Positions 8,435 through 16,221 of a stretch of DNA of 64,000 nt are shown piece after piece. Position numbers and translations under genes: made by a program. Position 1 is the first letter of the stretch. Each line of letters opens with the position of its first letter. Under the pieces are notes generated by a model. The model had not been told where the DNA came from and did not search any database. It was given only the letters and a program-made list of their open reading frames with translations. This DNA comes from Nitrospiraceae bacterium. Its GTDB lineage: Bacteria > Nitrospirota > Nitrospiria > Nitrospirales > UBA8639. The stretch spans positions 40,146 through 104,145 of the forward strand of contig JACKFF010000013.1 in assembly GCA_020632595.1 (NCBI GenBank). Direction: 5' to 3'.

Positions 8435-9769
8435 ATGGAATTCTTTGAGCCACAGTCCCAAGAAGATCTTTTCCCTGTTCAGGAATCTTCCGATATACCC
8501 GCGGCTCCGTTAGCAGAGAGGATGCGGCCGCTGGATTTTGATGAGTTTGTGGGGCAGGAAGACGTCCTGGCCGAAGGTCAGCCGCTGCGTGTGGCCATTG
8601 AACATGATCGTGTGCCCTCACTTATTCTATGGGGCCCGCCGGGGACGGGGAAGACGACGTTAGCGAGCATAATCGCCAATAAAACCCGGGCGACATTTAT
8701 CCCGTTTTCAGCAGTGCTCAGTGGCGTGCCCGAGTTGCGTGGATTGCTGAAAACGGCCCAACAACGCCGAAAGGTGTCAGGACAGCGTACCCTTCTTTTT
8801 GTGGATGAAATCCATCGATTCAATAAAGCGCAACAGGATGCCTTCCTTCCCTATGTTGAACGGGGAGATATCATACTCATTGGAGCCACCACACAGAATC
8901 CTTCTTTCGAAGTGATTGCTCCCTTGTTGTCCCGGTCTATGGTGGTGGTGCTTCAATCCTTAAATGAGGAGGCGTTGAGGCATATCTTGACTCGTGCCCT
9001 TTCGGATACGAAGCGGGGACTCGGTTCCTCACGCATGACCCTTACTCCCGACGCGCAGCGTCTGTTAATTGGATATGGCAATGGCGATGCCCGGTCGATG
9101 TTAACGGGCCTGGAATTCGTCGTTGGCCAATATGCGAAGCCAGGCAAACCGATCACCATTGATCAACCGCAAGTTGAACAAGCCCTGAAGCAGAAGGCCT
9201 TACGATACGACAGGGATGGAGAAGAGCATTACAATCTGATTTCGGCATTTATTAAAAGCATGCGGGATTCCGATCCGGATGGGGCGTTGTATTGGCTGGC
9301 GCGGATGTTAGAGGGTGGAGAAGATCCTAAATTCATCGCCAGGCGAATGATGATTTTTGCATCGGAAGATGTCGGGATGGCCGACCCGCAGGGACTCTTG
9401 ATTGCCTCAGCCGTTTTCCATGCGGTGGAGGTCATCGGATTACCCGAGGCACAAATCAACCTGGCGCATGGGGTGACCTATTTGGCTACTGCCCCAAAAA
9501 GCAACGCATCGTATATGGGGCTACTGGCAGCGAGGAAAGACGCCAAGGAAAAGGGCAATCTCCCGGTACCGCTGCATTTGCGTAATGCGGTGACGTCTCT
9601 GATGAAGGATCTGGATTATGGCAAAAACTACCGTTATGCCCATGACGACCCGAAAGGGGCTAAACAACAAACCCATCTTCCTAAAGAATTAGAAGGCCGC
9701 CGGTATTATCAACCTACCAATTCTGCCTCTCCTACAGATGAAGCAGAAGGCCTTAACTCGCCCTGGTAA
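8435..9769 (+). CDS. rarA: Replication-associated recombination protein RarA (MgsA)
   Basis: Clamp-loader-like AAA+ ATPase acting at stalled replication forks. Walker A is GPPGTGKT at residues 67-74, Walker B is LLFVDEIHRFNK, and the C-terminal MgsA domain carries SAFIKSMRDSDPDGALYWLARML and the conserved tail GRRYYQP. It is 444 residues from the ATG beginning MEFFEPQ; an in-frame ATG at 8411 would add eight residues. The last ~23 codons (RRYYQPTNSASPTD...NSPW) are partly duplicated 250 bases downstream, after a repeat element. This suggests the gene's 3' end has been a site of insertion. Confidence 0.95.
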   Translation: MEFFEPQSQEDLFPVQESSDIPAAPLAERMRPLDFDEFVGQEDVLAEGQPLRVAIEHDRVPSLILWGPPGTGKTTLASIIANKTRATFIPFSAVLSGVPELRGLLKTAQQRRKVSGQRTLLFVDEIHRFNKAQQDAFLPYVERGDIILIGATTQNPSFEVIAPLLSRSMVVVLQSLNEEALRHILTRALSDTKRGLGSSRMTLTPDAQRLLIGYGNGDARSMLTGLEFVVGQYAKPGKPITIDQPQVEQALKQKALRYDRDGEEHYNLISAFIKSMRDSDPDGALYWLARMLEGGEDPKFIARRMMIFASEDVGMADPQGLLIASAVFHAVEVIGLPEAQINLAHGVTYLATAPKSNASYMGLLAARKDAKEKGNLPVPLHLRNAVTSLMKDLDYGKNYRYAHDDPKGAKQQTHLPKELEGRRYYQPTNSASPTDEAEGLNSPW

Positions 9770-10011
9770 TTATCGAGTTCTGAAAAAGAGCCGGTTTTCG
9801 GACCGGTAGCCGAGCCACTTTTGTTTCGGCAAAAGTGGTCAAAACCATGGTGGCCGTGGCGTGGTCCTTCGGATCCCCTGCGCGGTTCGCCGACTCCGGC
9901 GGCGCGCAAACTCGCGGAGCTTGGCCTGAGTCTTCTCGAAGGGCTCAAGCAGTGCGCGCCTTTTTCCCGGAGTCGCCTGCACTGCTCGGCCATACCTCAA
10001 GGCCAGGAGAG
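9760..10011. repeat. Repeat element, copy A
   Basis: About 250 bases closely similar to copy B at 10826-11085 over shared blocks: CCGAG-x-CTTTTGTTTCGGCAAAAG, TGGCCGTGGCGTGG, GGCGCGCAAACTCGCGGAGC, GGGCTCAA-CAGTGCGCGCC and CACTGCTCGGCCA. Both begin with a CC(C/T)TGGTAATT stretch, which in copy A is the last codons and stop of rarA. Frames through it give Arg/Ser/Pro-rich nonsense, so it is treated as non-coding. The inner motif GAGC-TGGCCTGAG-CTTCTCGAAGGGCTC forms an imperfect palindrome. Confidence 0.8.
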
Positions 10012-10078
10012 CCGCCGGTATTATCGACCCAAGAATTCTTCTCCGACCGATGGAGAAGATATCAATGCCCCTTGGTGA
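10009..10078 (+). pseudogene. Second copy of the rarA 3' tail
   Basis: Directly after repeat copy A the DNA resumes with a stretch encoding RRYYRPKNSSPTDGEDINAPW and a stop. It aligns with the true RarA tail RRYYQPTNSASPTD...NSPW, with two single-residue gaps. It has no start or upstream domain of its own and is not expected to be expressed as a gene. Its divergence from the intact tail means it is not a fresh duplication. It may be the original rarA end displaced by insertion, or a tail carried in by the element. Confidence 0.7.
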
Positions 10079-10136
10079 TGTTATCTGAAATCTGCTGGCC
10101 TGCCCTGAACTTAACACGACGCTGAAAGGCTGCCAG

Positions 10137-10523
10137 TTAACTCTTTTGATAGGCTTGGGCGAGGTCTTTAATCATTGGATAGTGTTTGGTATTGAGAGTT
10201 TTCAGTTCAAGGTTGTGGGTTGCGGCGGTGGCCGCAATCAACGCATCCGGTATTTCAACCCCATGAGACCGGCCGAATTGGCGAACCCAATCTCCGCCCA
10301 TCTCGGCAATCGTTCGGGTTACATCGTAGTGAGGAATGGCAGAGAGGAACTGTTCAAAGGCCTGCTCTTCTTCTCTCCCTTTGATGCCGGCCCGTATTTC
10401 AGCAATCGTGATGACAGAGAGGCCTATCCTGTCTATATGCGTTTCCATCAAATCGCAGGCTAGGTCGAAACCTTTGAGATAGTCGATCAAGACATCCGAA
10501 TCGATCAGGAAGGGTCTGTTCAC
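10137..10523 (-). CDS. vapC: PIN-domain toxin, VapC family
   Basis: A 128-residue PIN-domain ribonuclease toxin. The acidic metal-binding residues are visible as D8 (FLIDSDVLIDYL), E42 (TIAEIRAG) and D93 (IPDALIAATA). The GTG start overlaps the antitoxin stop as GTGA, the usual coupled order antitoxin then toxin. Target RNA is unknown. The pair sits between two copies of a repeat element, which suggests it arrived as, or was captured in, an inserted module. Confidence 0.9.
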   Translation of the reverse strand: MNRPFLIDSDVLIDYLKGFDLACDLMETHIDRIGLSVITIAEIRAGIKGREEEQAFEQFLSAIPHYDVTRTIAEMGGDWVRQFGRSHGVEIPDALIAATAATHNLELKTLNTKHYPMIKDLAQAYQKS

Positions 10524-10762
10524 GTTTGAGCCCTTCGGCTCCATCCTGTGCGAAGGTCGCGTAAGGCGGGAAGGTCCTTTCGATTTTTCCAGAGGCCTCG
10601 GGCCTGTTTGATGCGGGTGAGGCGCTGGGAGGGTGTATATTTTTCAATGAGTTCGTCGACGGCTTCTCGAATCAACTCACTTTGCTTCACTCCCCGCGTC
10701 AGGGCGATGATTTCCAATTGAGCCTTCTCCTCTTCCGTCAAGTAGATTTGCGTCCGTATCAT
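10520..10762 (-). CDS. vapB: Ribbon-helix-helix antitoxin of the VapBC pair
   Basis: An 80-residue antitoxin. The N-terminal MIRTQIYLTEEEKAQLE strand and helix followed by GVKQSELIREAVDELI is a ribbon-helix-helix (CopG/Arc type) DNA-binding domain. The basic C-terminal part would bind and block the toxin. The ATG is preceded by AAGGAG. It overlaps vapC by four bases, and both are likely repressed by the antitoxin at the inverted repeat just upstream. Confidence 0.88.
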   Translation of the reverse strand: MIRTQIYLTEEEKAQLEIIALTRGVKQSELIREAVDELIEKYTPSQRLTRIKQARGLWKNRKDLPALRDLRTGWSRRAQT

Positions 10763-10777
10763 AAATACTCCTTAGTA

Positions 10778-10800
10778 ATGTATACATTAGAACTATACAT
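10778..10800 (-). promoter_or_regulatory. Probable vapBC operator
   Basis: Inverted repeat TGTATA-9 bases-TATACA, including the perfect palindrome ATGTATACAT, 16-38 bases upstream of the antitoxin start. On the minus strand it also contains the -10-like TATAGT. The position fits autoregulation by a ribbon-helix-helix antitoxin. No convincing -35 box was found. Confidence 0.5.
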
Positions 10801-10825
10801 CGCCGATGTTTTTTAGTCCATTCAA

Positions 10826-11085
10826 AGCACCTTGGTAATTCAGGGAGTTCAGAATGTATTGCCGGGTTTCGGCCCGGCAGCCGAGGTCCTTTTGTTTCGG
10901 CAAAAGAACCCAAAACCATGTTGGCCGTGGCGTGGCCCTTCGGGTCCCCTGCGCGGGTCGCCGACTTCGGCGGCGCGCAAACTCGCGGAGCTTGGCCTGA
11001 GGCTTCTCAAGGGGCTCAAACAGTGCGCGCCTTTTTCCCGAAGTCGCCTGCACTGCTCGGCCACACCACAAGGCCAGGAGAGACG
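10826..11085. repeat. Repeat element, copy B
   Basis: Second copy of the element seen downstream of rarA, in the same orientation, so the two form direct repeats around vapBC. Its left edge reads GCACCTTGGTAATTC, which would encode A-P-W-stop, the last residues of the rarA tail. Identity to copy A looks high in the central GC-rich blocks and lower near the left end. After the shared GGCCAGGAGAG the two copies part. Confidence 0.8.
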
Positions 11086-11492
11086 GCGGAAACATGGAAG
11101 GAACCGGTTGAAACGGGTTAATAAATGAGATGACAAAAAACGGCGAAAATGTAAAAATTTCTTGAGGGAACTAGTGCATTTTTGACCAAACCCAATACAT
11201 AGGGGGTTTTGGAGGAGTTTGAAAAGAATTTAATGGGAGGACACGGCCTGGGTTGTCTGAAAATGTTACCGAATACGGGAGTTTGTTACATCGGCTATTC
11301 AAAATCAGAACATTTGGACTGTCTATTTCTAGTTAGATTCACCAACTCATAAAAGAGGGTGAGTAGTCCGCTACCGGCCCACAGCGAACATCGTGGTGAT
11401 ATGAGTTTATGAAGCAAAGAAGTAAGAGAAAAGGGGACGGATTAATTTAATTCTTTTGGAATTTTTTCAAATATGTGTAGCGCGAGCCTATC
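11086..11492. other. Intergenic stretch, AT-rich, no gene seen
   Basis: About 400 bases after repeat copy B with many stops in all frames. It contains A/T-rich runs (around 11120-11165 and 11430-11475) but no clear promoter, terminator or RNA gene. It may be flanking DNA of the inserted repeat and cassette genes. Confidence 0.5.
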
Positions 11493-12014
11493 GTGAACGA
11501 CCTCTGGGTCCCCGTGGTAGTTGGCATTCTTCTCATCGGGGGGCTTGGCCTGCTCCTATCCTGGATTAGAGCGAGGAGTGGACGGGATGGGTCGGAGTTA
11601 TCGGACTACGAGCGAATTGAAGTGCTGATGTCTCCCGCGGAGCGGTCGCTCTTCGGTGTCCTGAAGACTGTGGCTGGCGATGAGCTTGAGATCTTCGCGA
11701 AAGTTCGCATGGCCGACGTGTTGGCACCGAGTCGACAGTTAGATCCTTCTCGGCGTCGTAGTGCTTTAAATCGAACAATCTCAAAGCACTTCGACTACGT
11801 CGTTTGCACGGCAGATGACCTCCGTGTGTTGTGTGCTGTCGAGCTTGATGACCGTAGTCATCGTCGCCGAGACAGACGAGAGAGGGACGATTTCGTCAGC
11901 TCAACCTGCGCCGCAGTCGGCCTTCCGTTAGTACGCGTAAAGGCCGCACCGCAATACTCTGCTGCGTCGCTCGGCGAACAAATCCGGCTTGCAGTCCGAG
12001 GAGAATCCTCGTGA
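11493..12014 (+). CDS. DUF2726 domain protein with N-terminal membrane anchor
   Basis: A 173-residue protein with one N-terminal transmembrane helix (about residues 7-24) followed by a DUF2726 domain, a restriction-endonuclease-like fold. Recognisable motifs are SPAERSLFGVLK, the 'FAKVRMADVL' strand, FDYVVCTADDLRVLCAVELDDRSH, and RDDFVSSTCAAVGLPLVRVKA. The VELDD acidic strand is the usual conserved part. The start is a GTG with a poor ribosome site. It is directly followed by an attC-like hairpin, as expected of a gene cassette. Function unknown; such proteins are often found in accessory DNA. Confidence 0.75.
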   Translation: MNDLWVPVVVGILLIGGLGLLLSWIRARSGRDGSELSDYERIEVLMSPAERSLFGVLKTVAGDELEIFAKVRMADVLAPSRQLDPSRRRSALNRTISKHFDYVVCTADDLRVLCAVELDDRSHRRRDRRERDDFVSSTCAAVGLPLVRVKAAPQYSAASLGEQIRLAVRGESS

Positions 12015-12016
12015 CA

Positions 12017-12106
12017 CATAACCAGGCGTTCAAGTGCGCTACGGCCTACGGCGGACGCCAATCCGCTACGCGGGTTGCCTGCCCCTGAGCGCAGCCTTAG
12101 ACGGCA
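12017..12106 (+). other. attC-like (integron recombination site-like) hairpin
   Basis: About 90 bases immediately after the DUF2726 stop codon. An imperfect inverted repeat pairs CGTTCAAG-TGCGCT (12027-12040) with AGCGCA-GC-CTTAGACG (12088-12103), with one mismatch and unpaired extra bases, around a loop of 47 bases. The outer ends ACATAAC and CTTAGAC resemble the RYYYAAC and GTTRRRY core sites, each with one departure. Size, place after a small cassette-like gene and the TTCAAG motif all fit attC; the altered core (C for G) suggests it is decayed. No integrase gene is in the window. Confidence 0.45.
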
Positions 12107-12314
12107 AGAGGGATTAACCAAGATTCAATGGCCGCTTCTGGCCGAGGCTGTGTGCCGACATGTCGGTTCCCGACCCAAAGCTGACATTTTGAAGTATCCT
12201 GCATTATTACGGCATTTCAACAAGGATTGTGAAAGTCGTCGCAGGTTTATGTGGAGGAAATGAAGGAGGCCTGCCTCACCAGAACGGTTTGGGGCGGTTA
12301 GTTGGAGGTTATAG
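12107..12314. other. Gap between the attC-like site and the serine hydrolase
   Basis: No gene or clear regulatory site is seen apart from GGAGG just before the following ATG. Together with the attC-like site it makes a 300-base non-coding stretch. Confidence 0.4.
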
Positions 12315-13643
12315 ATGTTGCGTTCGTTCGCACGGCTCCTCGTGCCGGTGGCAGGCGCAGTCCTGTCGATTGGAATATCCGTTGAAGCTTTTGCACAAGG
12401 CAAGCAACCTCTGAGCGCCACCGAATCGGACCCCGCGGCGCTTGGCTGGATGCAAGGTTTTCCGCCTGCGCCCGACAAAGTTATCGGGCAGCCAGATTCC
12501 AACTATTTCAGCTTTCCCAAAATGCGCTGGACGGTCTGCCATTTCCGGGAACTGCTACCAACGAAAGGGGTGAGCCGGGGGGTAGGTGCTCCCGTTCCCC
12601 TGGAGCGGGCGATCGACAAGGGCATTGGTGCGGTCAAGTTCGTCCCGCTTGATAGCACGGAAGAGATGAGCTGGGAAGACTCTCTTGCCGTGAACTACAC
12701 CGACGGGATCGTTATCCTTCACAAAGGACGGATCGTCTATGAGCGCTATTTCGGCTGCCTGAACGAATTCGGCAAGCACGGAGCCATGTCTGTCACCAAG
12801 TCGGTGACTGGTTTGCTGGCTGAGATCCTGGTTGCAGAAGGTACCCTTGACGAGAACGCGCTCGTGTCATCAATCATCCCGGAACTGAAGGCGAGCGCCT
12901 TCGGGAGTGCAACTGTCCGCCAGGTGATGGAGATGACGACAGGGTTGCGCTACAGCGAGGACTATTCCGACCCAAAGGCAGATGTCTGGATTTATAACGC
13001 TGCGGCAAGCCCATTGCCCAAACCGGCAGACTATGTCGGCCCTCGGAGTTACTACGAGTTCCTACAGACAGTTCAACAGGCAGGCGCGCATGGTGAGGCG
13101 TTTGCTTATAAAACGATAAACACGGATACGTTGGGTTGGATCATCTCACGTGTCTCGGGTAAGTCGGTTACCGATTTGCTTTCGGAACGCATCTGGCGTC
13201 GGATAGGCGCCGAACAGGATGCGTATTTCACGGTTGATTCTATCGGCACGCCTTTCGCGGGTGGGGGGCTGAGTGCCGGTCTACGGGACTTGGCGCGCCT
13301 TGGCCTGCTGGTTCTTAATGAGGGCGTGATAAACAACCAGCGATTGTTTCCCGCTGAGGCGGTGCAGCGTATCCGCCAAGGTGGCGACAAGGCTGCCTTT
13401 GCCAAGGCCAGATACAAGTACCTGGCCGGCGGCAGCTATCGTGGAATGTGGTGGGTGTTCCATAACAACCATGAAGCCTTTGCCGCCCGCGGTGTGCATG
13501 GACAGACCATCTATGTGGACCCGACAGCGGAAGTGGTGATTGCACGGTTTGCCTCGCACCCAGTGGCAGGCAACTCTGCCAACGATCCGACCTCTCTGCC
13601 AGCCTATCAGGCGATAGGCGAGTATTTAATGCGCAAACGTTAA
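12315..13643 (+). CDS. Secreted serine hydrolase, beta-lactamase class C family
   Basis: A 442-residue protein of the penicillin-binding/beta-lactamase-related (COG1680) family. A signal peptide (residues 1 to about 28, ending VEAFAQ) sends it to the periplasm. The catalytic Ser-x-x-Lys is S159-V-T-K162 in MSVTKSVTG, followed by LRYSEDYSD as the likely Tyr region and RGVHGQTIYVDP as the third motif. Family members are esterases or peptidases as often as beta-lactamases, so no antibiotic resistance is claimed. GGAGG precedes the ATG. It stands alone in an accessory stretch, and no regulator is adjacent. Confidence 0.85.
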   Translation: MLRSFARLLVPVAGAVLSIGISVEAFAQGKQPLSATESDPAALGWMQGFPPAPDKVIGQPDSNYFSFPKMRWTVCHFRELLPTKGVSRGVGAPVPLERAIDKGIGAVKFVPLDSTEEMSWEDSLAVNYTDGIVILHKGRIVYERYFGCLNEFGKHGAMSVTKSVTGLLAEILVAEGTLDENALVSSIIPELKASAFGSATVRQVMEMTTGLRYSEDYSDPKADVWIYNAAASPLPKPADYVGPRSYYEFLQTVQQAGAHGEAFAYKTINTDTLGWIISRVSGKSVTDLLSERIWRRIGAEQDAYFTVDSIGTPFAGGGLSAGLRDLARLGLLVLNEGVINNQRLFPAEAVQRIRQGGDKAAFAKARYKYLAGGSYRGMWWVFHNNHEAFAARGVHGQTIYVDPTAEVVIARFASHPVAGNSANDPTSLPAYQAIGEYLMRKR

Positions 13644-14014
13644 AGGAGGGGGAAATGGTGAAATTGCGGCCATGACTTTGCCTGAAATCGTTCTCTCCAA
13701 ATGTCCACTACTGGCCGAAAACGGACACGATTTGGATTAATCAAGATACCCGCCTAACCTGTCGATGCAGCAGAACCCAGAGAGTGGAGCTTGAACTTCA
13801 ATGTTAGCGAAAATGTAAGCGGATACCCCATTGTGTTACATGCGTCACTTTAAATTTTTCTAATATCCTTGAGGTGGAAGGGGGCATCCGTATCGTTTCG
13901 ATATGGTTTCTCCTGATGGACCAGAGCATGCTAAGAGCCAGAAGCTTAATGCTTTAGTTCGCGGGGAGTGGTTCGCTTGTTGGTTTTTCTGATAGGTAAA
14001 AAGTATGTGGGGAA
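13644..14014. other. Intergenic stretch, no gene recognised
   Basis: About 370 bases between the convergent serine hydrolase and ABC-F genes. Short frames run through it, but none has a ribosome site or a protein-like composition. It marks the right edge of the accessory island. Confidence 0.5.
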
Positions 14015-15877
14015 TTACGAAATCTGGGATTGTTGTTTTTCGAGTTGGGTGGTGAGGTCGGCCCATTTGTGGGTGAGACGATCAAGGTCGCGTCCCCATT
14101 GTTCGCGTTCGTGGTGGAGGGCATTCCAGCGGGAGTAGTCTTGGTAGGTGGCCGGGTCGGCGAGTTCCACGTCCCGAGCTTTAATCTGTTCTTCGAGCTG
14201 ACCAATTTCTTTTTCCAGGGTGGCGACCTGCTTTTCCAGGCGAGCGATGCTTTTTGAGAGGTCTCGTCGCGATGGAGCCTCAGGAGTGGCGACGGCGGTC
14301 TTGGCTTTCCCATTAGTGAGGTGCTCGGTGGTGGGTTTTTCTTTGTGGGGCTTCTCTTTTTTCTTCGATTTTTTCTTGTCGGGTGTGGCATCCGGCGGTA
14401 TCTGGTCTTCCAGTTCTTTGGCCCGTTTCCAGCAATAGTATTCATAGTCGCCGATGTAATCGCGGGCTTGTCCATCGTCTATTTCCACGACGCGCGTGGC
14501 TACTCGCATGAGGAATGTGGGGTCGTGCGAGATAAACACCATGGTCCCGGGAAATTGGAGCAGTGCGTCCGTTAACATATCCACGGATGTGGGATCCAAA
14601 TGATTGGTCGGCTCATCCAACAGCAAGGTATTGGCTGGCTCGACTAACATGCGGGCTAAGGCGACTCGATTACGTTCCCCGCCGCTCAAGGCTTTGATGG
14701 GTTTTTTCTGATCATCACCGGAGAATAAAAACGCGCCGGCTAATCCTCTTAAAAAATTGCGTTCAGTCATGGGCGCGGCTTCTTCCAGTGAATCCAATAT
14801 GGAATGTTCAGATTTCAGGATTTCGGCCTGGTGCTGAGCAAAGTAGTGGAGGGTGACCCCGTGACCCAGGGTTCTGGACCCTTTTTCAAATTCCAGGACT
14901 CCGGCCAGGATTTTGAGAAGTGTAGATTTTCCAGCCCCGTTTTCCCCGACCAAGGCCACGCGTTGTCCCCGTTCAACCGAAAAATCCAAGCCATCATAGA
15001 TGATTTTATCGCCATACCGTTTCCCGATATTCCGAAGTTCAAAGACGTCTTTTCCGCTGGCCGGCGGGTCGGGAAATTTAAATTTCAAACGTTTCGTGTC
15101 CCGTTGCAATTCAATCCGTTTGACTTTTTCAAGTTGTTTGATGCGGGACTGCACCTGGCTGGCTTTGTTGGCCTGGTATCGAAACCGGTCGACAAAGTTT
15201 TGGACGCGTGCAATTTCTTTGGATTGTCGATTGGCGGCGGCCTCTTCCTGGGCGTCTCGCTCTGCTCGGAGTTTTTGAAACCGCGTATAATTGCCGCGGT
15301 ATTCCTGTAAGGTATGGTTTCGGACTTCCCAAATATGCGTGACCATGTTGTCTAAAAAGCCAATATCATGGCTGATGATCAACAGCGTGAAATTCGAAGA
15401 GAGTAAAAATGATTCCAGCCAACGCTGCGTGGGTTTGTCGAGGTGGTTGGTCGGCTCGTCCAGCATGAGAACGTCGGGGGCTGACAGCAGTAAGTGGGCT
15501 AAAGCCACCCGCATGCGATAGCCACCGGAGAGGGTGTCAATCTTGCGCTCCCAATCCGACTCCTGAAATCCCAATCCGGCAAGAATCCGCTTGGCTTCGT
15601 GATCGGGAAATTGATTCCGGTGTGTGGCATCGAGAATGGTGTTTCCCGGCAAAGACTCCAGTTCCTGTGGCAGATAGCCAAGGCGAAGAAACGGACGTTG
15701 TCGAATCCTACCGCTTTCGATCTCCTCCTCATTGAGGATCATGCGCATCAGTGAGGTTTTTCCTGATCCATTAGGACCTACGAGCCCCACACGGGTGTTG
15801 GGTTTGAGGTGTGCCGAAGCCTCAATGAACAGGGGTTTCGTGGGGTAGCTCTTGGAGATTTGTTCAATATGCAGCAT
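14015..15877 (-). CDS. ABC-F family ATP-binding protein
   Basis: Soluble 620-residue tandem-ATPase of the ABC-F group, which acts on ribosomes rather than in transport. The first domain has GPNGSGKTSL and the signature LSGGYRMRVALA, and the second GENGAGKSTLL and LSGGERNRVALA; both have DEPTNHLD Walker B motifs. Between them is the ABC-F linker (about residues 200-270, rich in Arg/Gln/Lys). A Lys-rich stretch and a predicted coiled coil (SIARLEKQVATLEKEIGQLEEQI) form the C-terminal 100 residues, as in Uup/YheS types. There are no membrane segments. It is a single-gene unit, separated from tRNA-Ala by about 85 bases. Confidence 0.93.
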   Translation of the reverse strand: MLHIEQISKSYPTKPLFIEASAHLKPNTRVGLVGPNGSGKTSLMRMILNEEEIESGRIRQRPFLRLGYLPQELESLPGNTILDATHRNQFPDHEAKRILAGLGFQESDWERKIDTLSGGYRMRVALAHLLLSAPDVLMLDEPTNHLDKPTQRWLESFLLSSNFTLLIISHDIGFLDNMVTHIWEVRNHTLQEYRGNYTRFQKLRAERDAQEEAAANRQSKEIARVQNFVDRFRYQANKASQVQSRIKQLEKVKRIELQRDTKRLKFKFPDPPASGKDVFELRNIGKRYGDKIIYDGLDFSVERGQRVALVGENGAGKSTLLKILAGVLEFEKGSRTLGHGVTLHYFAQHQAEILKSEHSILDSLEEAAPMTERNFLRGLAGAFLFSGDDQKKPIKALSGGERNRVALARMLVEPANTLLLDEPTNHLDPTSVDMLTDALLQFPGTMVFISHDPTFLMRVATRVVEIDDGQARDYIGDYEYYCWKRAKELEDQIPPDATPDKKKSKKKEKPHKEKPTTEHLTNGKAKTAVATPEAPSRRDLSKSIARLEKQVATLEKEIGQLEEQIKARDVELADPATYQDYSRWNALHHEREQWGRDLDRLTHKWADLTTQLEKQQSQIS

Positions 15878-15961
15878 GCGGAAACACCATCCAATATGTG
15901 AGATGAAAACTGAGTCAAAACCCCTTTGTCATGGTCAAAAAGACGGAAAGGAGGGATGAAT

Positions 15962-16037
15962 TGGTGGAGCTGGCCGGGATTGAACCGGCGACCTCGTGAA
16001 TGCCATTCACGCGCGCTCCCAACTGCGCTACAGCCCC
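15962..16037 (-). tRNA. tRNA-Ala (GGC anticodon)
   Basis: 76 bases folding as a complete cloverleaf: acceptor GGGGCTG/CAGCTCC with one G-U pair, D-arm GCGC, anticodon arm CGTGA/TCACG with loop ATGGCAT giving anticodon GGC, T-arm GCCGG/CCGGC with TTCAATC loop. CCA is encoded. Confidence 0.97.
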
Positions 16038-16049
16038 ACACCGAAAATG

Positions 16050-16078
16050 ATGCTATCACGCGACTACGGTTCGGTCAA
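16050..16078 (-). promoter_or_regulatory. Promoter of tRNA-Ala
   Basis: On the minus strand, TTGACC and TAGCAT are separated by exactly 17 bases, with the -10 box 13 bases from the tRNA 5' end. The same TAGCAT -10 box is used at tRNA-Lys. Confidence 0.75.
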
Positions 16079-16112
16079 GAAAATCAGAGGCCAGAAAGGC
16101 AGAACTCCCTCG

Positions 16113-16141
16113 TTGACAAATTAGGCGTTGAGACCTACGAT
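16113..16141 (+). promoter_or_regulatory. Promoter of purA
   Basis: Consensus -35 TTGACA and -10 TACGAT (4 of 6) are 17 bases apart, giving a leader of about 75 bases before the purA start. Confidence 0.65.
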
Positions 16142-16221
16142 TCACCTTTGAAGCTCTGGCTGATCCGCTGGCCGAGTTTTTTTTTGTCCCGTGCTCTTGT
16201 CTTGTGCGTGTGGAGGAAGCT

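Noticed and set aside
9709..11136. Several 80-100 codon frames in the two repeat copies, on both strands
   Set aside because: They are Arg/Ser/Pro-rich, occur in several frames of the same repeat and have no ribosome sites. Such frames are a usual by-product of GC-rich repeats.
12315..13643. Calling the serine hydrolase a beta-lactamase resistance gene
   Set aside because: The SxxK motif is shared by esterases and peptidases of the same family; nothing in the sequence or neighbours shows beta-lactam hydrolysis.
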